From assembly GCA_963678675.1 (NCBI GenBank), contig OY783197.1:15370402-15434401 (forward strand): DNA of 64,000 nucleotides. The letters are read 5' to 3'. The notes beneath the pieces are model-generated. The model ran no database searches and was not told the DNA's origin. It saw nothing but the letters and a program-made list of their open reading frames with translations. Both the position numbers and the translations under genes were made by a program. Source of the stretch: Xiphydria camelus. Its lineage: Eukaryota > Arthropoda > Insecta > Hymenoptera > Xiphydriidae. This document shows, piece after piece, positions 57,365-64,000 of this stretch; position 1 is the first letter of the stretch; each line of letters opens with the position of its first letter.

Positions 57365-58788
57365 GCAAAACAAACAAAATGGCTGAACTCTAAACGAAAA
57401 GGCGAAAAGTAGCTCCCACCGCACGTTTTTCATCCGCACATGCGCTGTAAATTCGTTTGCACAACTTTAGCGCCTCTGGTGGTTTGTTCGCAAACTTTTC
57501 CAGATTTACGATTGGTGCATATAAGTGAAACCCCCGTTTCTGAATTCATGATCCGAATGGGTTCGTCCCGCGTAGTTAAAAATGGTGAATTAAAAATATG
57601 TACGGTATTGCAGATACTACAAGAACTCGTTTCGTGAAAACAGTTCATTTTTTAATCCCCTCTAGTATTTAATAAAAAAGCTTTAAAATGTGCCCATGTT
57701 TCAAATCTTCCGCTATTGCCGCGCTTTGATGACGTAGTCATTGCTGGCATAGAGCATGCGCATTCTCCAACCGGAAGCTCTATGGTTGCCATTGTTGCCA
57801 ACTTCGTGAACTGTTACTCTGCTTGTGCGCCTACAAACTCGGCGCTCCGGGTTCAAATCTCTCTTTTTCCTTTTTTTTCGCGGAAAATTCATACTTCCTA
57901 GGAATAAGTACTACCAAAAACCACAGAACAGAATAAACGACAACACGACGGAAATTCAAAACATAACCTCAAAATGCAAAGTATACAGAGCTTGCAGTTA
58001 CCAACCTAGAGGTTAAAGCGTTGCTCTTATTGGTCTAGCAATGTGTACGTCACTTCCGCCGCGGCAAATACAGAAGTTCAAATTGACGTCCGAGTTTCCC
58101 ATTTTTTGCAGGTAAGGGAGTGTGATAAAAATTCGCAAAAAAATGTTTATAATTACTAATTCGTCGTGTACTTTTTAAATATGAAATAAAAAAAATTGTG
58201 GGACGAGCCCATTCCGACACCTTGCCTCACACATATCTTAAGAATTTTGTTAGATCAGTATTCTCGTGTTTTTCGGCTAGCGAGCATCGTTGATCGGTAT
58301 GGAAGACGAATTGATACTTATTGCACTACTTTTAGCTATTTATTTAAAAAAACGCAAATGAATACACTAGACTCACTCTCTTGGAGTATGAACAAGAAAA
58401 TTACGGCAGCGCATCCTGATAGATTCTTTGATAACTACAGAATGTCACAAAATTAAATTTTCTGTATCACACATCACGCATCAACTATTTTCCCATTCTG
58501 GATTCCAAATAAACTTTTCCTGACTTTTCTTTGGGAAAGAGATTAAAACAATTCTTTTTCAGGGTCATTTTTGGCCCAGGAATGGCATTGAGGAACACAA
58601 CAGAAATGGTTCGAAAGCTTGGAGGAAGACAGTTCAGCTTCTTAGCAAAACTACAATCACCAAGATAACAAACAACAATAACGAAACAAGATAAATAATG
58701 ATAATAACAGTAAAAATAGCACTCGAAATCGGCGAATAGTAAACGTAAACAAATACTTAAAAAGGCCCCTGTACACGTCCCTACTGAA
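57365..58788. other. Spacer, possible tRNA-like and transposase scraps
   Basis: GGTTCAAATCTC near 57850 looks like a pol III B box but no matching A box or cloverleaf could be drawn. Near 58299 an ATG opens a short frame, EDELILIALLLAIYLKKRK, before a stop, resembling starts of some Harbinger-type transposases; support is weak. Otherwise nothing. Confidence 0.3.
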
Positions 58789-59157
58789 AAAGTGCACGTG
58801 TAAAAGCACATGTAAAATCACATGTAAAATCACATGTAAAAGCACATGTAAAATCCCATGTAAAAGCACATGTAAAATCACATGTAAAATCATATGTAAA
58901 ATCCCATGTAAAAGCACATGTAAAAGCACATGTAAAATCACATGTAAAAGCTCATGTAAACCCCATGTAAAAACACATGTAAAATCACATGTAAAAGCAC
59001 TCATGTAAAATCACATGTAAAATCACGTGTAAAAGCACATGTAAAAGCACGTGTAAAAGCACGTGTAAAATCGTATGTAAAAATCGAAAACTTTCACATG
59101 TGCTTTTACACGTGATTTTACGCGTGATTTTACATGTGTTTTTACACGTGATTTTAC
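58789..59157. repeat. Tandem array of ACATGTAAAATC-type 12-mers with an inverted end
   Basis: About 24 units of AC(A/G)TGTAAAA(G/T)C run in one direction to about 59085, then five units follow in inverse orientation (GTGATTTTACACG-type) to 59157. The core ACATGT / ACGTGT is itself palindromic. The minus strand reads as an LHVILHVLL-type repeat, which is a consequence of the array, not a gene. Confidence 0.8.
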
Positions 59158-59540
59158 ACATACTCTATATTGTAAACACTTTACTGTGTTTTAAATATTA
59201 TTTAAATAATAATTTTAATACCACATATTGTGATTTATACATGTCAAAGATTACTTAATTTAACATCCTCATCTATTACAATTTATTGAGAACGAATAAA
59301 AGGAATATATTTAAATCGTTTTTTAATCGATTGAAATATGATTTTAATCATTTTAAATTGCATCTTTTAACGTTTTAATCGTTTCCAATAAATTCTAATC
59401 AGAGATTTTTAACAGGGATACGAAATGATATGAAAACATTTCTTACTGAACATGGTCACCTTATTTTATTACAATTTTATTTACAAACATTGTGCTTAAT
59501 GGGAATAATAATCATTCAATACATCATATCTTATTAAATA

Positions 59541-59543
<3 letters not shown>

Positions 59544-59584
<41 letters not shown>
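59544..59584. repeat. (TA)n microsatellite
   Basis: About 20 TA dinucleotides followed by a T run. The surrounding 59158-59848 shows no gene. Confidence 0.9.
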
Positions 59585-59591
<7 letters not shown>

Positions 59592-59848
59592 TGTATTTCT
59601 AGTTATTCACCATTCTGACTTTAGTACAGTTTACAAAACATAGATGTCTTTACAAGTTATATCGCCCTCGCTGTGCTCTCCCTACTGCAGGTTGTCTATA
59701 CCTACTTGCTTTCGCTGCCGCCTCTTCTTTAATCACTTCTCTCGCTAATTTTTCAAATTCCCTACTATAGTCGCATCCTTCTGTTACGACATCCCCCTTT
59801 AACAGTTCTGTCATTGCGCTTCTAACATCGCTCGTTTCGCTTATGTTA

Positions 59849-60667
59849 TATACCGCATGTCCTATGGCCAACCGCGCAGGTGAGCTGCAACCTGAATTCT
59901 TGACTTCGGCAGTATTTATGGTACAGTTAGAGTGGGCTTCAGACGAGTGCGCTGCATAAGAACGAAAAGTGTCGACTGCTCTTCTAATAGCTGTCAAGTC
60001 GAGAGATCGAAGTGTTTCGTGTAACCTCAAAATCGTAAAGTTTTGAATTAGTAGTGAATAATTTGTAGAAGTGATGAGAAATAATCATAAATAATCTTCC
60101 GAATTGTGACACCTTAGGTATCGCTCACGCCACTTCTTAAAACTACTTCCTAGACACGCGCGGTGCTAGCGCGGAAATAATTTCTGAAACAAATAGGCAT
60201 GAGGCGTGTAATTCGGTTGGACATCGAAAAAACCCGAATGATTGTTAACTCTCACTTCTGAACATTACTTACCATTTATTCAAAGATTCACGATTTCGAG
60301 CTTAGACTTCGATCTCCCAATTGATAGCCATCGGGAGATCAGACGTTTCACACTTTTCGTAAGAACGCAGCGTAAGAGCGAAAAGCGTCGTCTGATTTCC
60401 CGATGGCTGTCAATTCGGAAGATTATTTATGATTATTTCTCATCACTTCTACAAATTATTCACTACTAATTCAAAAGTTTACGATTTTGAGGTTACACGA
60501 AACGCTTCGATTCCCGAATTGACAGCTATTAGAAGAGCAGTCGACACTTTTCGTTCTTATGCAGCGCACTCGTCTGAAGCCCACTCTAACTGTACCATAA
60601 ATACTGCCGAAGTCAAGAATTCAGGTCGCAGCTCACCTGCGCGGTTGGCCATAGGACATGCGGTATA
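59849..60667. mobile_element. Foldback MITE, TATACCG family, copy 2 with larger core
   Basis: Ends TATACCGCATGTCC and the complement at 60654-60667. Arms match the copy at 20139-20705 (GACTTCGGYAGT, AAAAGTGTCGACTG, CCCGAATTGACAGC). The core (60085-60420) contains a further inverted CCCGATGGCTGTCAATTCGG segment, so an internal rearrangement or duplication distinguishes it from copy 1. 60668-61136 beyond it shows nothing recognisable. Confidence 0.8.
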
Positions 60668-61136
60668 CATATATAAATTGAACAAAGCAATTCTGAGCGA
60701 TTACTATTTTCATAACTTCCATACGATAAAAAAATCCATTCCTTCTTATTCCATGAAAAACAACTTATTAACTATTATCTTACTCAATATTACAGTCAGT
60801 TATCACAATAGAATTTCTGGCAGCTTTTCTTTTTTTTATAATTTATTCATTATCCACATAATAGTGATTCAAGGATATAGAAGGAATGTTTAAATCTGAA
60901 GGGAGAGATTGATACGATTTAAATTAATGGAACTAGTGTGAGGAAGGAGCCGGTCAGACGTAGGAAACGTAATTGATCTTAGAACAGCACGAATTAATAA
61001 AACGAAAATGGACTGTATTTTTAAATTGACAAAATGATACTATACATACACTAAAAAACATCGGGTATATGCTGCGAAGGGTTGCTGTTATCTGTGCGAC
61101 TGATCGTGTCGAGGGCAGAAAGGTCTGTTCCTCTCC

Positions 61137-62707
61137 TTGAACTTGGGGGAGGAAAAAGGAAAGTACAGCGAAAGAGAGAGAGAGTGGACGCGCTCGATCC
61201 AGGAATTTTCCGTAACGCTGAGGGTCTGTAGGCGACCCTCCACAGGTCACCTTGAGGTAGCAGAGTCAGAGGCTGGTTTACAGTTCTGTTTTGAAAGTTG
61301 ACGGCTCCAACTTTCGAGGAAACCTCGCAATAAAATAATTCGCAGACGGTTTGTCGAAGGCGGGCCGACCGGCGCCGTGGGGACGGAATGCTCGCGGTAG
61401 AACCATCGAAGTTTCACGAAACAAAATCAATTCGAATAATTTACCTAAAAATAGCAGGAAATATCGCACTTTAATTGATACTGCTATATTTCGAATGTTG
61501 AGTCAGCTTTGCAAAGGGGAGAAATGACGGATTCTTACCGCTCGGTGTAGTACCTACAGTAGATGGGCTGAGAAAATCGACTTTGTTGTCACTTTTACTT
61601 TACAAGTGTCCGATTTCAAATTTTCTTTTTTTAAAATACTCAGAAAAATATGTAGAACAAATGTTATATAAAGCCAAAGTGTGCTTTTTAATTTTTAATA
61701 AAAATTTATTTTTTGTACGGCTTTTTTAAATATCTCGAAAACTATTGAGAAATTATCGAGACATGCTGCGGAAAAAATTTAGAGATTTTCAAGACGAAAC
61801 GATTGGTTTTTATCTTATTTTACTACGATGAATAGTTCTCGAGATTTTGCATTTTGTATATAAATACGCGCCGTAGCGCCCGCGCGCTCTCGTAAACAAA
61901 TGCCTCTAACTTTTCTAAAAATTGATATTTTTCGATGGTTCTTTTTTTTGTTTTAAAGGTAATGAAATATTTCAATCACACCCATCACAGAATCAAAAAC
62001 TTGTCAATTTTTTCGGTTTTACGCCAGTTATCGAGCGTGAAGAATGCATTAACACGTTTTAATAGCAAAAACGCATTTTTTCCGCAGCATGTCTCGATAA
62101 CTTCTCAATAGTTTTCGAGATATTTAAAGACAAAGTCGTACAAAAAATATATTTTTACTAAAAATTAAAAAGCACACTTTGGCTTTATGTAACATTTGTT
62201 CTACATATTTTTCTGAGTATTTTAAAAAAGCAAAATTGGAATCGGACACTTGTAAAGTAAAAGTGACAACAAAGTCGATTTTCTCAGCCCATCTACTGTA
62301 CTACACTGAATGGTAAGAATCCATCATTTCTCCCCTTTGCAAAGCTGACTCAACATTCGAAATATAGCAGTATCAATTAAAGTGCGACATTTCCTGCTAT
62401 TTTTAGGTGAATTATTCGATTTAATTTTGTTTCGTGAAACTTCGATGGTTCTACCGCGAGCATTCCGTCCCCACGGCGCCGGTCGGCCGGCCTTTGACAA
62501 ACCGTCGGCGAATTATTTTATTGCGAGGTTTCCTCGAAAGTTGGAGCCGTCAACTTTCAAAACAGAACTGTAAACCAGCCTCTGACTCTGCTACCCCAAG
62601 GTGACCTGTGGAGGGTCGCCTACAGCCCCTCAGCGTTATGGAAAATTCCTGAATCGAGCGCGTCCACTCTCTCTCTTTCGCTGTACTTTCCTTTTTCCTC
62701 CCCCAAG
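61137..62707. mobile_element. 1.57-kb foldback with about 700-bp arms
   Basis: Arms from TTGAACTTGGGGGAGG inward to GCATGTCTCGATAA are complementary at high identity. Both contain the same GC-rich segment (CCGACCGGCGCCGTGGGGAC), and the same 63-residue frame appears in both arms. The core (61790-62080) is unique. No transposase; target duplication unclear. Confidence 0.75.
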
Positions 62708-62855
62708 TTCAATAGTACAAGATCCGAACTAGAGACGTTCTTCACCGATCTGCTTACCGGATGAAAAGTATTTTTTATCAAACCTAATACGTCAATGAAT
62801 ATATCGCGCATGGGTAGGCTAGTAAAATATGCTCAAGGCTACCCTTAAAACTATA

Positions 62856-63130
62856 CCCAGACAGCACAAAGTCATCCAAAAGATGCCTAAAAGATGGCTG
62901 ATTTTACTTAAAGTCATCTTTCAATGATAGCATATAGTCGACGAAAAGATGACTGAAAGACGTCTTACGTCCCACTTTTTGTCGTCTAATAGATATGACT
63001 AAAAGATGACAAAATTTAGACATCTTTTAGTCGTATGGTAACAGTATCGTTAAGACATCTTTTCGTCGACTTTTTTGAAACTTCTTTATTGTTTTTTTTA
63101 ATAAATTGAAGGTTATAGTTTATGAGGGTT
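62856..63130. mobile_element. CCCAGACAGCACAAAG end with AAAGATGAC words
   Basis: After TA, the end CCCAGACAGCACAAAG matches the termini at 38788 and 48398. Then AAAGATGAC, GTCATCTTT, GACGTCTT and AAGACATCTTT occur about ten times in both orientations to about 63080. The opposite end is not in the window, so this is the left subterminal zone of an element that may extend past 64000. Confidence 0.55.
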
Positions 63131-63282
63131 CCCAAATAGCACAAAATCAGAAATTCCAAGAAGTTGTCTAACAATAAGAGTACCGAAAAATAAGTTGTCT
63201 TTCGAAGGGATAACAGGTATACATTTTGTGATATTTTTACATACATTTTTGGAATTTCTCATTCTGTGCTACTTGGGTTGAA
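63131..63282. mobile_element. 152-bp MITE with CCCAARTAGCACA ends
   Basis: Inverted ends of about 30 bp: CCCAAATAGCACAAAATC then AGAAATTCCAA, against the complement ending GTGCTACTTGGG, flanked by TT on both sides. It lies about 110 bp downstream of the DUF4806 stop codon, probably in or near its 3-prime UTR. Confidence 0.75.
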
Positions 63283-63392
63283 ATAAAATATTAAAAATTC
63301 AATTTTCAAGAGACAGTTTACATTTATTTAAAAAATTGTAATATAATTCCTTTATATTACAATTCCATTCCTACCATACAACATCTTAATTG

Positions 63393-64000
63393 TTAAGTTT
63401 CTCGGCCCAATTTTAAATGATAACGGTATCTATCTCCGGCACGACGAAGCCATTCGCTAAAAGTTTGGGATAAGCTAGTGCTCGTCGAAGTGTCATATGC
63501 ATTTAGAATAGTTCCTATAAATTCGAAAAATATAGTTACAAATTGAAAAATTGTGCAGCAGATAATGTTTAAACTTCATTTTATCTTATATATTTCTATA
63601 TACCGATAATAATATTAGCAAACGTCGTGTCTTTGATACCCTCCGTTTGTCGTTGCCCGTCCCATGTCAAATTTCTCCCCAGTTCATTTGTTAGCATTAC
63701 GACAAGAACATTAGTTAGATGATTGTCGCTTGATTTCCCACCAATTCGAAGAATTTTATTTTTCTGTGAAGTTATAAAATATGTATAATAAGTCTGAACC
63801 ACACATAAAATAAAAAGAAATCAAAATATATTGGAACTTACAAACTGTTTTCGTAGTTCTCGATCATCTTTTAATTCGTTTGAAAATGTTTTGAAATCTT
63901 GAATGGATTTTAACGGAAATATTGGTAACTGATCAACTGAGTCTTCGATCCTTGCTCTACGTTCATCATTGTTAAGTATGCCAAAAATAATATCCAATTT
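63393..64000 (-). CDS. DUF4806 protein, last three exons (5-prime part beyond window)
   Basis: Exons at 63842-64000 (continuing past the edge), 63604-63763 and 63393-63514, with GTAAGT and GTATAT donors and CAG / ATAG acceptors in consistent phases. The spliced end contains VDQLPIFPLKSIQDFKTFSN, DDRELRKQF, KILRIGGKSSDNHLTNVLVV, LTNELGRNLTWDG, TFANIIIG and SQTFSEWLRRAGDRY before TAA. This is the DUF4806 pattern (FPLK, E-x-L-K-x-D, IGG, TNELa-x-x-x-x-W-x-G). The function of the domain is unknown; it is common in insect and transposon-linked proteins. The gene starts or continues within an element whose left end is at 62856, so it may be cargo or a neighbour. Confidence 0.75.

Noticed and set aside
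57830..57865. Second tRNA or SINE from a GGTTCAAATCTC B-box match
   Set aside because: No A box at the right spacing and no second copy in the window.
58657..59004. Open frame with LHVILHVLLHG repeats
   Set aside because: It is a by-product of the ACATGTAAAATC tandem array on the opposite strand.
58789..59157. CRISPR array
   Set aside because: Units are contiguous without unique spacers and the sequence is eukaryotic.
61278..62573. Same 63-residue frame found twice
   Set aside because: Also lies in the two arms of a palindrome; conservation reflects arm identity, not a gene.

Overview
The window looks like nuclear DNA from an insect. It is AT-rich, has spliced genes with GT-AG introns, carries a tRNA-derived SINE, and is packed with Kolobok, piggyBac, PIF/Harbinger, mariner and ISL2EU-like (THAP/DDE_4 plus YqaJ) DNA transposons and many foldback MITEs. 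There is no operon structure and there are no bacterial features. Species cannot be fixed from sequence alone.

Host-type genes are few, and all lie on the minus strand. Two coding exons of nucleolar protein 6 (NOL6/Nrap, the Utp22 orthologue) sit at 37089-37505 and 11706-12189, separated by a 24.9-kb intron made mostly of nested transposons. The last three exons of a DUF4806 protein occupy 63393 to the window end. Four exons of a protein kinase D gene (PH domain plus the start of the kinase domain) lie at 50488-51429, inside a mobile element, with a stop codon in the glycine loop.

Region by region: 1-5.6 kb holds a Kolobok element with an intact transposase ORF, next to a related MITE, nested with PIF/Harbinger ends. 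7.3-11.3 kb is a dead mariner split by piggyBac-type and foldback MITEs. 12.2-37.1 kb is the NOL6 intron. It includes a MITE-inside-MITE at 12.5-13.8 kb, a SINE abutting a 2.5-kb foldback (16.7-19.6 kb), a 7.9-kb imperfect palindrome (20.7-28.6 kb) whose right arm carries three insertions absent from the left arm, a Kolobok MITE, and two large TIR elements at 32 and 34.5-36.9 kb. 37.7-44.6 kb is a complete two-gene ISL2EU-like element: a broken THAP/DDE transposase faces an open YqaJ-type nuclease gene whose catalytic Asp is replaced by Asn. 44.6-52.5 kb holds foldbacks and a 4.1-kb element with CACTGTG-like subterminal words and the captured kinase D exons. 53-57.4 kb is a SINE split by a 3.4-kb foldback, then another word-type MITE. 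58.8-62.7 kb is a tandem array and two more foldbacks. 62.9-64 kb is a CCCAG-ended element end and the DUF4806 gene.

The recurring and least familiar theme is that many elements share a common architecture or outer terminus while their terminal or subterminal space is filled by a short, often self-complementary word that differs at every locus.
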